Origin: Trichoderma breve
Lineage: Eukaryota > Ascomycota > Sordariomycetes > Hypocreales > Hypocreaceae
NCBI RefSeq assembly: GCF_028502605.1
Contig: NC_079233.1
Span: forward strand, 3,100,001-3,164,000
Direction of reading: 5' to 3'
DNA: 64,000 nucleotides
Shown: positions 12,253 through 23,283 of the stretch, one piece after another
Layout of the letters: each line of letters begins with the position of its first letter
How positions within the stretch are numbered: the stretch's first letter is position 1
Notes under the pieces: model-generated
Told to the model about the DNA's origin: nothing
What the model saw: only the letters and a program-made list of their open reading frames with translations
The model's database searches: none
Translations under genes and position numbers: made by a program

Positions 12253-13139
12253 TCAGATAGGGACGCCCTTGCTTCTCAAGACATTGACGCCTGCATTGAG
12301 GGTGAAGCCAACCCATTGGCCTACGGCTCCCACGGTGCCCCCCACGGACTGGACCTCACCCAGCCTTCGATGCAAGAACTGTCTTGTCTCGAGAAAGGAC
12401 GGTGATCTGTCGTTGGTCATGAAGAGCTCACTGGAGCTGTATACCATGGAGAGAGCCGCCCGCTTGGTGTACCAGGAGGGATCGACGGCCTTGTCGCCGG
12501 CCAGGAACCAGATGTCGTCAGACAAGGCAGCCAGCTCAGCCAGCGACTTGGGCAGATAGCTGGGCTGCGCCATGATGGCCAGGGCCTGCAACAATAGCGC
12601 ACACTCGGGTCAGCGAAACGCGCCAATGGGTGTGTGTGTGTCTCACGAAGCAGACACGAACACGAACAACTCACCTCCTGCCATCTGTGTATGATGTCCC
12701 TGTTGCCCACCAGCCGCTCCCACGTCAAGGCAGCCACCTTGTCGCCGACGGAGGTCAACGAGTCATCCTCGAGCAGATCACGGCTCCTGTCGGCCAGTCT
12801 CTCGCGCTGGGCGACCAAGTGGTAGTGTATCAGGCTGAACTGGCCGTCGGGCAGGATGCCGGAGCTGATATCAGGGTAACCAGCATCGCGAGCGCCGAGG
12901 CCAATAGCGCGCAGCGAGAAGCCGTGCTCAGGGACGTGCTTGTAGGCGGCGGCCAGGATTTCCCTGTCGACGGGCCCGAACGGCGGCGTCGACGGGTGGT
13001 CGTACGAGTGGTAGTGCTGCTGCCGCCGGCAGAGAGACGAAGGAGACGAGGCTGGCGCAGTCGCAGTCCGGCGAGCGATTGGGCCGCGGGCGGTCGAGGC
13101 CAGGCATCGTGCGGCGCGAGAGATGCAAGGGGAGGCCAT
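12253..13139 (-). CDS. COQ9: Ubiquinone biosynthesis protein COQ9
   Basis: Lipid-binding partner of the COQ7 hydroxylase in the mitochondrial matrix CoQ synthesis complex. Two exons (13139-12675 and 12585-12253) give 265 aa. The N-terminus up to about residue 40 is rich in Arg, Ser and Ala without acids, as expected of a mitochondrial presequence. The mature part starts with SYDHPSTPPFGPVDREILAA and contains the family block HVPEHGFSLRAIGLGARDAGY, LPDGQFSLIHYHL, and the C-terminal WFLAGDKAVDPSWYTKRA with LRRLGEV-like helices. The start at 13139 is the first ATG followed by a presequence. The 89-nt intron contains a short (GT)n run. The end lies 267 nt from the SMC6 stop in convergent orientation. 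Confidence 0.94.
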
Positions 13140-15975
13140 TTTGGTGAATTCGAGGAGGATTGAGCTGGCTCCCTGTGCTTTTTTGCTTATGCCTATGCTA
13201 TGCGGCGTGATTCTTATTGACTGGTTGTACGAGGGGCTGTTCTGCAAACTTTCAACTCGACTGAGAAGCAAAGAGTGGATCCCCGGCGTGGGAGGCTAGA
13301 TGCACGGTGCTTTGCTTTTTTTGGGGGCCAGTTTACGGGAGAGCCATATGAGGATGAGAATGGCCAGTGTGTAGGCTTTGCGGTATCTTCGACGTAATAG
13401 ATATGAATACTTGTTACTGTGCGCGAGCCAATTGGCCATCTTGGGCTGCGATTGCGCATTATCTACGTGCTGTACGATGCACAGGTTTCTGGCCATAGGT
13501 CTATTCATAGCATGTTACACAAAGGAGTCTTGTATGTATGTAGCTTATGAGGCATCGCATCAATCACATCGCATCGCATCCTCACCGGGTGGGTTAGTCA
13601 TCCCGCGGCCCTCATTGGGTTTGCCCAAGACCCAGGGCCCAGCCTTCGGAAACACCCCCCGTCTGTGATTGCATCATGCATCCGGGAGAACAACTCAACA
13701 AACCAGAGCTGCCAGGTTTCGGAGCGAACAGGCGAAAGGCAGTTGGCCAATCAATGCCTGGTGGCAGGCGATATGGCCGGGGGGCCGGGGGCATGTCTGC
13801 CGCAAAACACGCCAGCATATTAGAGGGCCTACAGGCTACAGGCACAGCACGAGCACATCCCATCCCATGGGCTCCATTGCACACAATGCCGGGCCGATCC
13901 CAGCCAGATGCTTGGGCTGCCACCGGTGCTTGGGTCTGTCGTTCTCGGGCGCAGGTAGGTACAGGTATTACTGGCAGTGCCGATACGAGCAAGGGGCCCA
14001 GGCAAGGTGGGATCTATCTGGAGCCGGGCTACGATGAACGGGCAGTCGTACATAATACCACCGGCTGAATTGACTTGAGGACCTGGAGCTTACAGTAACC
14101 CACTACCCTTAAAGTGCCTTAGTCAGGCACGGTTGCTCTCCATTTGAAAATTGATCTCCAGCTCTCTCTGTCCAGCTGCGCGCGCAAGCTCTAAGCTGGC
14201 CTGCTAGTAGGCCTAGTAGTAGGATAGGTTAGTCGCTGAACTGATTGATGTGCTCCCCCCCTCACCGATCTTCTCGGGTAGGGCACCTTAGCCATCCTGT
14301 TAGTGCTCTTGCTCCGCTGTTCCCGCCCTGCACCTTATTGAGCCGCCTCAGCGATCAGTGCTCTAGCACAGGCTGCTAGCAGTGCCATCGATTCAAGCTT
14401 TGGTGCCTTTTGCTGCTAAGCCCACACGTGCTGCCGGCCTAGAACTTGCCCCTTCCGGCCTTCTTCTCTCCTCTCGCCTCTTGTCCTCTTCCTCTTTCGC
14501 ATCCAATCCGATTCCCCTGCTCCATCCTCGTACATTATTGCACCAGACGGCACTCCGAGGCCGCCACTTTTTGCACACTCCAGTCCGCGAAAGCCTCCAA
14601 TAGGGATCACCCCCGGCTGCCCCGGCCACACGAGTCCGTTCCCGAGCAAACGAGACCAAGGAGGAGAAAACTCTACTTTTGTCCTTCGACCCTTGTCCCC
14701 TCGTAGGGCCGGGTGTGGGAGCTTCCCTGAGCACTTTTCGCCCATCCATCTGCGCGGTCCCCGGAACCGAGCCCATACGCTGTCACCTACATATTTTTTT
14801 CTCCTCCCACGGCCAACTATCCGACCCAGACCGGCATCGTTTTTTTCCCCGGGTTCAATCCACGCTAAAAGTTTGGGAGAAAACCACATCAACGTACGTA
14901 CTGTCCTCCTGGTGGCCACACCTCCCACGCAAGGCCGCTGCAAAGCTGGACGCAATGAGCGACGTGCATGCATCCAACTCGCTTTTATTGCTACCACATG
15001 CTGCGTGAAAGCTCGCTGCTGGCCTGGCCTGGCCTGACTTTTGGCTGGTGGGCTTTCCCACTCTCTCCCACTCCCACAGCTCGGCCCACGAGCCATTGCT
15101 GCCGACCCCCCTGCCACTCATCACCATCACCATCACCTTGACCGGGTTGTTGTTGCTTTGGGATTTTTTTGTCCTTGATTTTCATTTTTCATTTTTTTTT
15201 TCAGTTTTTTTTCTTCTCTCTCTCTCTCTCCTCTCCCTAGCATAACATCTTTCCTATCTTCCCATTACCTACCAGTTCACCTACCAAGTAGTGGGTTAGT
15301 TTTTAGTAGTAGCTCTGGTACTGGAACCTTGGCTGGATCCCGAATACTGTGCTCGTCCCCAAGCCGTGCTGATACGGAGAGCACTGTACTCACTCGTACG
15401 AGCTTTTCGTGGAAAAAAGCAATCCATTGATCCATAGCAGGATCTGCAGCTCTAGCTACTCCCCCCTGCTTCCACTTCCATCAACCTGCTCTAGCTCTGG
15501 TGCCTCATCGTGCCTTGCAAGGTACTTGCTTCTCGCTGCGCCGGTTTAGGTAGTAGTAGTCACAGCTCTGCATCTTGGCCCCCTCCGTCCTCCCTCAGCC
15601 TCTGCACGCTCATTCGTCGCCTGGTCCCCTCCCGGTCCGCGCGTTCTTTTCCCCTTCTCACCACCAGGCTTGAACAATAACCATGCGCCTCTGTCCTACC
15701 CCCCTCCCACTCCCAATTGCGACTTACTGGTACTGTACGAGTTACTGCACTGCAGCCCGCTCGCTCGCGTTCCAATTCTGTTGCTGACTGCTGCTGTGGC
15801 TTGCCCTCTCTCCAGAAGCCACCCATAATTCTGCCGTCTGTCGCGACCTGGCTCGAGCTGCCCTCCAATCTGTTGAGACACCCGGTTTGCCTTTGACTGC
15901 ACAGCTGCCACGCGCGACAAGGCTCAAGGCACAAGGCACAAAGCCTCTCTCCTCCTTTGTATCGCATAAACCGCC
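13140..15975. other. Long divergent intergenic region, COQ9 to GBP2
   Basis: 2.8 kb between two divergent start codons. The part from about 14360 on is strongly C/T rich on the + strand and looks like a long promoter and 5' leader for the GBP2-like gene. Open frames here (13676-14068 on +, 14416-15117 on -) lack domains and coding-like composition and are not called. Confidence 0.55.
15160..15245 (+). promoter_or_regulatory. Pyrimidine/poly-T tract upstream of the GBP2-like gene
   Basis: Runs of 7-10 T interspersed with CT repeats, ending in a (CT)n block at about 15218-15238. Such tracts often sit at or just before transcription starts of highly expressed filamentous-fungal genes. The function is inferred. 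Confidence 0.4.
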
Positions 15976-18900
15976 ATGGGTACGTCTTTTCTCTCTCGGC
16001 TCCCTCTGCTCTGTCTATATCTCTGCCTCCATCTGCCGGTTCGATCTCTGCTCGACTCGCACCAAGACTCTCTCGCTCTTTTTGCTTTCTGGCCAAGACG
16101 CGTGCTGCCAGCCTCGGTGCCGTCACTGACGCCCGGTTGAACTTTTTTTTTTCTTTCCAAAACAGCTCTGCCTTGCTTTGCCTTTGTCTTTTATTTCCCC
16201 TTCCCTACCTGAAACTCTCCGAAAAGAGCAGCCAGAGGACGCCTCTGCTTCATTCAACGTGATACCACTTTGGATGTAACTTGTCGCCCCCGTTGCCGGC
16301 CGATACGTCTCTTCTTTTCGACTCGCCTCTCTCCGTCCACTGCATTATCATTGACCCCCCTTACCTGCATGTGCTCCCGCCTTGCTACTCCGCATACTTC
16401 TCATCACTTTACACCCCACCACTACCCGGGTACATGACTATTATTTCAATCAGGCCGTTCTTTTCCTCCATCTCTTTTGGCACAATTTCCTTTTACTTTG
16501 AGGAGGGCTCTTGCAGCGCCAGTTTTCTAACCTTTGTCTTTTAGCTGACTCCGGCGATAACTACCGACCGGTAAGTTGACATCATTTACTTTGACCTGCC
16601 CTTTCTCCTACACGCATTTCATCACCTCTCTCTCTGGTGCGAACCTACCAACTTCCTGTGGCCTCGCGCCTTGGCCTTATTGAACAAAAATCCTACGACA
16701 CCACCCCGCAGCGGCCACCTTGTTTCCTATGCCCTATCCCACAGGGAGAGGCGTCGCAAGCAAGAGTCAGGTTTGCGGTACGAAGCTGTCGTTGGATTGT
16801 GAAGCTCGTCTGCTCAATTGCTCGGTCGTGGCAAATGCCCAGCTTGGATTGAATGCGCTGTCTTCTTTGTTGGGGAGCCATATATAATAGCTACCTACCT
16901 ATGAAAACAGGCCGAGTGTCACTTTGGGCAGCCCGTGGCTCGACTGCATTCCGGATAACCCATTCATCTGGCCTAGCCTAACCCTACCAACGTCACAACT
17001 CACATTATCTTGTCTTGAAAAATGCTTGTACTGATCGGCACACAGCGTGAGAGGTCTCGATCACCTCGGCGACGATCTAGGAGTCCAGGCCGACAATCTC
17101 GTCGGCGGTCTTATTCGCCTCGCAGCAGATCAAATAGTCGGGACGACTATCGACGGGGCCGCGATCGCTCCCCAATGACTGGAACAGGAGCTGCACCAGC
17201 CGGTGGTCCCACTGGCAATTACGCGGGACAGCAATCCCATCGATCATACGAAGAACGGGCCGCGGCCCGAGAGCAGATGATGAGCAATATCCGAGAGACG
17301 TCCCAGCAGGACCGCCGCGTCTATGTCGGCAACCTCTCATACGACGTCAAGTGGCATCATCTCAAGGACTTTATGAGACAGGGTGAGATCAGGACTCTAC
17401 GAATATGGGCATGGTGAAGAGATCAAAAACTAACCAGGGATACCCCAATGTTACAGCTGGAGAGGTACTCTTTGCCGATGTACTATTGCTTCCAAATGGA
17501 ATGTCGAAGGTGGGCTTCATCGCGTAGTTTTGGTTGGCTTTCTTTTGTAGCTTTCTTCCCTCTCTGGTTTTGATGGATGGTTGGGTTGACGGGTTGGGAC
17601 GTTGTCCTGGGAATAATTGTAGGGATGCGGGTAAGTTTCTCTCTCAAATTCTCTTGCGGCACCTGTCTGTTCATTGTTTGCTAACGGCTGGTCGTCACAG
17701 AATTGTGGAATATGCTACAAGGGAGCAAGCTCAGCAGGCTGTTGCTCAACTCAGCAACCAGAACCTAATGGGTCGTCTTGTCTACGTTCGAGAGGTAGGT
17801 GAATCCCGATGGTAACGCATGTTGCCTGGCGCCGACGGTTTCGTTTTCTAATGCTCCAATTATCAGGATCGCGAAGCTGAACCTCGCTTCATCGGCGCTA
17901 CGGGAACCAGCTCCCGCGGCGGATACGGTGGTGGTGGCGGCGGCATGCCTGGCGGAGGATTCAACGCAGGATATGCTGGCGGTCCCCCCGGCGGTGGTGG
18001 TGCTGGTGGAGGCGGCGGTGGCCGCCAAATCTACGTTGCCAACGTCTGTTCACTCTGTCCGTGATGTGTCATGAGAGTATCTTGACTGACCCCCCTTTTA
18101 GCTCCCCTACAATGTCGGCTGGCAGGACTTGAAAGACCTTTTCCGACAAGCAGGTAAGTTGGCCGCTGCTTCATCGAATAGTTGCATCATCAAGTGTACC
18201 ATGGCATTAACGCTTTCGTGCAGCCCGAATTGGCGGAGTGATGCGTGCTGATGTGCACGTCGGTCCCGACGGCAGACCTAAGGGTTCAGGAATCGTCGTC
18301 TTTGAGAGTCCCGACGATGCACGGAGCGCTATCCAGCAGTTCAACGGCTATGACTGGCAAGGCCGCATGCTCGAAGTTCGCGAGGACCGCTTTGCCGGTG
18401 GCGGCGGCATGGGCTTCGGTGGCCGTGGAGGATACGGCGGCGGCATGCGCGGTGGTTTCGGCGGCGGCTTTGGAGGTCGCGGCGGCTTCGGTGGTCGTGG
18501 AGGATTCGGCGGAGGCTTCGGTGGCCGTGGGGGCTTCGGCGGCGCTGGAGGACCTGGTGTAGGTGCCGGGGGTGGTGGCGATTTCGGTGCTGCCGCTCCG
18601 CCAACCGTACTCCCCAACCCCTTCACCGACAACGCAACCGCCGGCACGGAAAAGGGCGAGATCATCTACGTTCGAAATGTAAGTTCTGGTCGCTCTCCAA
18701 TACACCATCTGTTGGGACGGTTCTGACACGTGCTATAGCTCCCTTGGTCGACTAGCAATGACGACCTAGTTGAGCTCTTTACGACGATTGGCAAGGTGGA
18801 ACAAGCCGAGATTCAGTATGAACCTAGCGGCAGATCTCGAGGCACCGGCGTGGTTCGTTTTGACTCTGCCGACACTGCTGAGACGGCAATCGCCAAGTTC

Positions 18901-19023
18901 CAGGGCTACCAGTATGGTGGTCGACCGCTCAACCTGAGCTTCGTCAAATACCTGAACCAGCCCGGAAGTGAAAGCATGGAAACCGACGCTCATGGTGGCT
19001 TGACACAGGACCAGATCATGTAG
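15976..19023 (+). CDS. GBP2/HRB1-like SR protein with three RRM domains
   Basis: SR-like mRNA-binding protein resembling yeast Gbp2/Hrb1, which bind spliced mRNA and take part in nuclear quality control and export. Ten coding exons: 15976-15979, 16545-16570, 17046-17382, 17457-17509, 17623-17630, 17701-17794, 17867-18043, 18102-18153, 18224-18678 and 18739-19023, giving 496 aa. All junctions keep frame. The N-terminus MADSGDNYRPRERSRSPRR comes from three exons and leads into an RS-rich region. RRM1 (about 98-170) starts RRVYVGNLSYDV, RRM2 (about 227-300) RQIYVANLPYNV and RRM3 (about 394-470) IIYVRNLPW. Gly-rich linkers, with many GGFGGRGG units, join RRM2 to RRM3. The first intron is 565 nt, far longer than the others. 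One exon is only 8 nt. ATG 15976 is supported because G|CT across the intron restores MADSGD. Which of the yeast paralogs it matches cannot be told. Confidence 0.9.
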
Positions 19024-20134
19024 GAGATGTCGGTTTGAGTCATCTCAGCCTGACTTCTTTTGACTCTGGGTTTCGTTTTCCTTTGACACATGATATTTCA
19101 CTGGGTTGTTCTTCGCTTGTTTTCCTTGTTCACTTCTTATCACTTTCACTTGCACAGTTCGTCTAGGGTTACTGAAAATTTGATTTGCGGACATGCTATA
19201 TTTAAAATCGTGGGGGATTCTATTTCAATCAAGGGGCATCACTTCATCGAAACCAGCTCTGACTGGCCGGGTAGGATGCCACTCTGGAAGATGAGGGGCA
19301 AAAAGAAATTGAGTTTTTATGTCTTTGGGTCTGGCAAGGAAATGAGCAGCAGAAGGTGGTGACCGTGGTTATTGAGTTTCTTATTCCTTTCTTTATCTCG
19401 GGTTCTCGAAGCGGTGCGTAGGAGAGCATGGTGAAGATGCGTGTTTCAAGCGTGACGTGATTTCGCGGATTGGATGGGCGGCGAAGGATGCCCCCATATA
19501 GAACCCAACTGCCATGGCCTTCTTTAGCCTGGAGTTTGAGGCCTGAGCGTAGGAAAGAACAGGAGATTAAGCAGTATAATGACTAGGAGGCATTGCTATG
19601 GTGGGCATGGCATATACACCTCGCGCATAATGTTATATTGGGGGTCTCGGGTACAAATCAGACTAGGCATTAGAAGAGACTGTGGTGAAGGGGCTTATAT
19701 ACCATACGAGAGAAGCATATAATCGAACAAACCAAGAATCAAGCTACCGCGACGATAATTTGCTCCTGCACTGGTGGCCGATGTGGTTTTGCTTTTGGTC
19801 TGCATTGATACTAGAATAGATACCTCAATGACTTCCATATACGCCGTCAGTCCCGGTAGTCGGAGCAGTACAGTATGGAGGACAAGGTGCTAGGTGATGA
19901 ATAGAGCGCTATAAAATGGTTTAAATAGTCGAGCCTCGCTGAAACCAACAAGTAAATCCTCTGCTGCCGCGATTCTCGTTGTCAGCCGGAGGGGCACGAG
20001 ACCACCACTCTGCCACCTCGGAACAACAAATCTCGGCCTTGCCGCCGTCTTTGCTTCTCTTTTCTTTCGGCCAATTCGACCATTCCGCTAGCCGTCTTCC
20101 CAATTCTTCTTTTTTTTCCCCTTTTCATACCCCC
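19024..20134. other. Intergenic region between GBP2-like and SRP14 genes
   Basis: 1.1 kb between two convergent 3' ends. No gene or RNA is recognised; the first few hundred bases are probably the GBP2 3' UTR. Confidence 0.55.
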
Positions 20135-20678
20135 TTACGCAGTAGCCTTCTTCTTCTTCGCCTTGGCCTTCGACTTCTTCTTGTCCCTGGGCTTGAGAGC
20201 CCCCATCCCCGCCTTGCAGACGTCTGCGTACCGGACGTAAAAGCTCTCGAGCTCGTGGGGCTGGACGACGGTGGAGAGCTTGTCCTTGTCGGAGCGGCCG
20301 CGCTTTGATTTGCCGTTGGTGGCGCGGACGATGATGGGGAGGGGCTTGTTGGGGAGGAGGTCTGGGAAGAGCTTTGCCATTGTGGACTTTTCGGAGGGGT
20401 CGTATGTGACTGTTTTTTTTGGGCGCGGTTAGAAGGAGACGAAAGATTGGGTCGTTGGGTGTGTATGTGTGTGTGTGTGTGTCTTACGGCGTTTTTGTGT
20501 TAGGTATATGGCGCCATGGTCGCTGCCTTTTCTGTGGTTGAACAGATGGCCGAGCTTGTCGAAGAACTGAACATGCGCGAGTTAGCCAATGCCATGGTGA
20601 GTACACACAGCAAGCGGGAAGTAGGGGAGAGGAAGAAGGGGGACTGACCTCGTCCTGGCTGAGGTGCGCTGAAGCCAT
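20135..20678 (-). CDS. SRP14: Signal recognition particle subunit SRP14
   Basis: Alu-domain protein of the signal recognition particle, which slows elongation of secretory proteins while the ribosome docks at the ER. Three exons: 20678-20649, 20566-20488 and 20409-20135, giving 127 aa. The family core is seen across the junctions: LSQDEFFDKLGHLF, HGAIYLTQKRLTYDP, then LPIIVRATNGKSKR. The C-terminus is a very basic KKKSKAKAKKKKATA tail, typical of SRP14 and suited to RNA binding. The start is the first ATG in the exon; upstream frame continues open only through non-ATG codons. Intron 2 has a (GT)n run right beside its donor. Confidence 0.93.
20466..20482. repeat. (GT)n microsatellite in SRP14 intron 2
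   Basis: About eight GT units on the + strand, lying just inside the donor end of the second SRP14 intron. Confidence 0.85.
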
Positions 20679-21669
20679 CTCGGGGGAGGGAGGAGGAGCG
20701 GGAGGTTTGCTGGCGGAAGACTTGGGCAACGAACGTTGGAAGTGGGATGTCGATGTCGCTAGCTTGGAGAAGGATAATCTGGAGTAGATAACGATAAGGA
20801 TGGGTTTGGTGCGGTTTTAGTCGATAATGTATGTACATAGGTGCAGGTACCTACTTTACTGCAGAGAAGGATATTGAACTGACTTGCGCTATCTATGATC
20901 GGCATGATGCGTGTAAAAATTGCCAATGATTGAAAATAATTATATATTACTAGGTAGTTTGTTTTATAAAATGGTAATTATCTCATGGTTTTTAATGTGT
21001 GAATGGCAATCACCGTATCTTATTACAACTCTCAATGTACATGTTGAATGACTGTCCATAGCAGTACTACCTCCCAGTTGGCCACGGTCATCCAATCCAA
21101 TGCCATGAGGTAGTTCTGATTCTAGTGAATATGCTCTACTGTAGATCTATATACAAGTTTCTTCAGCTTGTTGGATGGGGTTGCATTCCAATAGTTCGGG
21201 TTAGATAATCAAATCGGGCTGCGAAATCGGGAAGCGCTCCATGGCCATTAATTCGGCTCAATCAAATGCTAATACTGTAGCACTTTCAATAGGTTGTGGC
21301 GCATCTACTTCCGTGCCTGTGCTGTTTTGTTGTGGGTGCTGTGCTAATGCAGCATCGCCCCTGTAAGCCTGGCTAGTTCCCTGGCCCATGCTAAGATGGA
21401 AAGGACAGCATACCCTCTTTTTTCCCTTGCCAGGCTCCATTCGTTGAAGCGTTATAACTTCCCTTTCCGCGCTCCCCACATGTGCCACACCTGATCGAGA
21501 CACGAATATATAGATGCGTCTATCTTGACACGTCTCACTCTTGCGGCTGCACTCATCTGTTCAAGTCGCTCTCACCAGCTTCGTTGTGTCCATTGTTTGG
21601 CGACACAGGTTTCATGCTCAATCTCCCTCTTAGTATCTAGCCTCGATCACGATCACCACCGTCGCAAAG
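20679..21669. other. Divergent promoter region, SRP14 to P58
   Basis: About 990 nt between divergent genes, AT-rich in the middle (20930-21000). No gene is seen. A TATA box and a Hac1-like site lie near the P58 end. Confidence 0.55.
21507..21534 (+). promoter_or_regulatory. TATA box and possible unfolded-protein-response site of P58
   Basis: TATATA at 21507-21512 and TGACACGTC at 21526-21534, about 140-160 nt before the ATG. The ACGT core resembles bZIP (Hac1/XBP1 type) sites, and P58 homologs are known UPR targets. Binding is inferred only. Confidence 0.3.
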
Positions 21670-23283
21670 ATGCGCCTTTGCCTGCCAAACCTGCTCGTGA
21701 CGGCTGCACTTATATCGGCCGGCGCCGTGTTGGCGCAAGACATTCCCACCGATGTGCCCGTATCAGTTCTCCTGACTTCAGCTCAGGAACATCTCACAAA
21801 GGGCGAGACTAACGAGGCCTTGGCCTATTTCGATGCGGCCATCGCTCGAGATCCGACCAACTATCTGTCATTCTTCAAGCGGGCCACCACGTACCTGTCA
21901 CTCGGTCGCGCAAACCTCGCAACTGAAGACTTCAACAAGGTGCTCTCGCTGAAACCTGGGTTCTCAGGTGCCCACGTCCAGCTTGCCAAAATTAAGGCCA
22001 AGGCCGCCGAATGGGACGGCGCCAAAGCCGATTACGCTGCAGCTGGCGAAGGGTCTGACTCGCCCGACGTTCAGAGTCTGACGGCGGCCGAGGAGTCGAT
22101 GAAGCTGGCCTTTGCTGCCGAAAAAGAGGGCAAATGGGAGGAATGTGTCAACCACGCAGGGGATGCCATCGTTACCGCCTCCAGGTACATCCCGTTGCGC
22201 GAGACGCGATCCCACTGTCGCTTTGAGCGAGGCGAGTTGGAAGAAGCCATTGGCGATCTTCGCCACGTGCTGCAGATGCGTCCCGGAGACATCTCCCCCC
22301 ACGTCGTCATCTCGGCTGTTTCGTTCTACAATCTCGCGGATCTCGATGCTGGCGTCGGCCAGATCCGAAAGTGTCTCCATTCCGATCCAGACTCTAAGGT
22401 CTGCAAAAAATTACACAAGCAGCAAAAGGCCATTACCAAGGCATTTACCAAGGTAAACGGTCAATTGAGCAAGGGACAGTATACAACGGCGAGCAGAGGG
22501 TTGGTTGGGACAGAAGAAGACACTGGGCTCCTCCAGACCGTCAAGGAACAGGTCGACGAGCTACGCCAGGATGGAAGAATACCCGTCCAAGGGAGAGTGT
22601 TGCTGTACGAACAGCTGGTCGAGATGGTTTGCCAGGCCTATGTTGAGGTAAGTTGCACGGGTGTGTCTATGGCGGCTACCAAGTCTCATGCTAACGACAA
22701 TGTGTCACAGTCAACGAGCAAGCATGCCGATAAGTATTGTGACGAGGCAGTTCAACTGAATGAAGAATCATTCTGGGGCCAGTTGCATCGTGCCAAAACT
22801 TTACTCAAGAAAGAAGAGTTCGAGGCAGCCATTCAGACGCTAGAAAACGCAGCCAATGCACACCCAGACAAGAGAGACAAGATCAACCCACTTCTTAACA
22901 AGGCACAGATTGAACTGAAGCGGAGCAAGACAAAGGACTACTACAAGGTGCTTGGCGTTGCCCACGATGCTGATGAGAGACAGATCAAATCAGCATACCG
23001 CAAGGCGTCCAAGCAGTTCCACCCAGACAAGGCCGTGAAGTCGGGCATGAGCAAAGAGGAGGCCGAGAAGAAGATGGCGGGTATCAATGAGGCGTACGAG
23101 GTGCTGAGCGACCCCGAACTGCGCGCCCGGTTTGACAGAGGAGACGACCCCAACAACCAAGAGAGAGGAAACCCATTCCAAGGATCACCGTTTGGAGGCC
23201 AGCACTGGGCGTTCCAGCAGCCAGGCGGCGGCGGCGGGCAGCAGTTTAAGTTTCAGTTCAACAACGGACCGTTTGGATTCTAA
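21670..23283 (+). CDS. ER-lumenal DnaJ/TPR co-chaperone, P58IPK/DNAJC3 type
   Basis: J-domain protein that binds unfolded proteins in the ER lumen and hands them to the Hsp70 BiP/Kar2. A signal peptide is clear (MRLCLPNLLVTAALISAGAV, cleavage near LAQ). Tandem TPR-like helices follow, such as AQEHLTKGETNEALAYFDAA and LSFFKRATTYLSLGRANLA. The C-terminal J domain (about 402-470) has DYYKVLGV and the essential HPD near residue 430, followed by a Gly/Phe-rich tail (FGGQHWAFQQPGGGGG). An intron at 22648-22710 (GTAAGT, gctaac branch site, CACAG) is supported by the TPR sequence on both sides; spliced length is 516 aa. The intron is 63 nt without a stop, so the unspliced frame also reads through to give 537 aa. 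No KDEL-type retention signal ends the protein. Confidence 0.92.
   Translation: MRLCLPNLLVTAALISAGAVLAQDIPTDVPVSVLLTSAQEHLTKGETNEALAYFDAAIARDPTNYLSFFKRATTYLSLGRANLATEDFNKVLSLKPGFSGAHVQLAKIKAKAAEWDGAKADYAAAGEGSDSPDVQSLTAAEESMKLAFAAEKEGKWEECVNHAGDAIVTASRYIPLRETRSHCRFERGELEEAIGDLRHVLQMRPGDISPHVVISAVSFYNLADLDAGVGQIRKCLHSDPDSKVCKKLHKQQKAITKAFTKVNGQLSKGQYTTASRGLVGTEEDTGLLQTVKEQVDELRQDGRIPVQGRVLLYEQLVEMVCQAYVEVSCTGVSMAATKSHANDNVSQSTSKHADKYCDEAVQLNEESFWGQLHRAKTLLKKEEFEAAIQTLENAANAHPDKRDKINPLLNKAQIELKRSKTKDYYKVLGVAHDADERQIKSAYRKASKQFHPDKAVKSGMSKEEAEKKMAGINEAYEVLSDPELRARFDRGDDPNNQERGNPFQGSPFGGQHWAFQQPGGGGGQQFKFQFNNGPFGF

Noticed and set aside
13676..14068. 130-codon open frame on the plus strand
   Set aside because: No recognisable domain, no splice context, and composition like the GC-rich spacer around it.
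14416..15117. 233-codon open frame on the minus strand
   Set aside because: It lies antisense to the C/T-rich GBP2 leader; the reading is low-complexity Arg/Gly/Trp without a domain, as expected from a purine-rich complement.
18286..18729. Ala/Thr-rich and Pro-rich frames opposite the Gly-rich part of the GBP2-like gene
   Set aside because: They are complements of GGN-rich codons coding the Gly/Arg linker.
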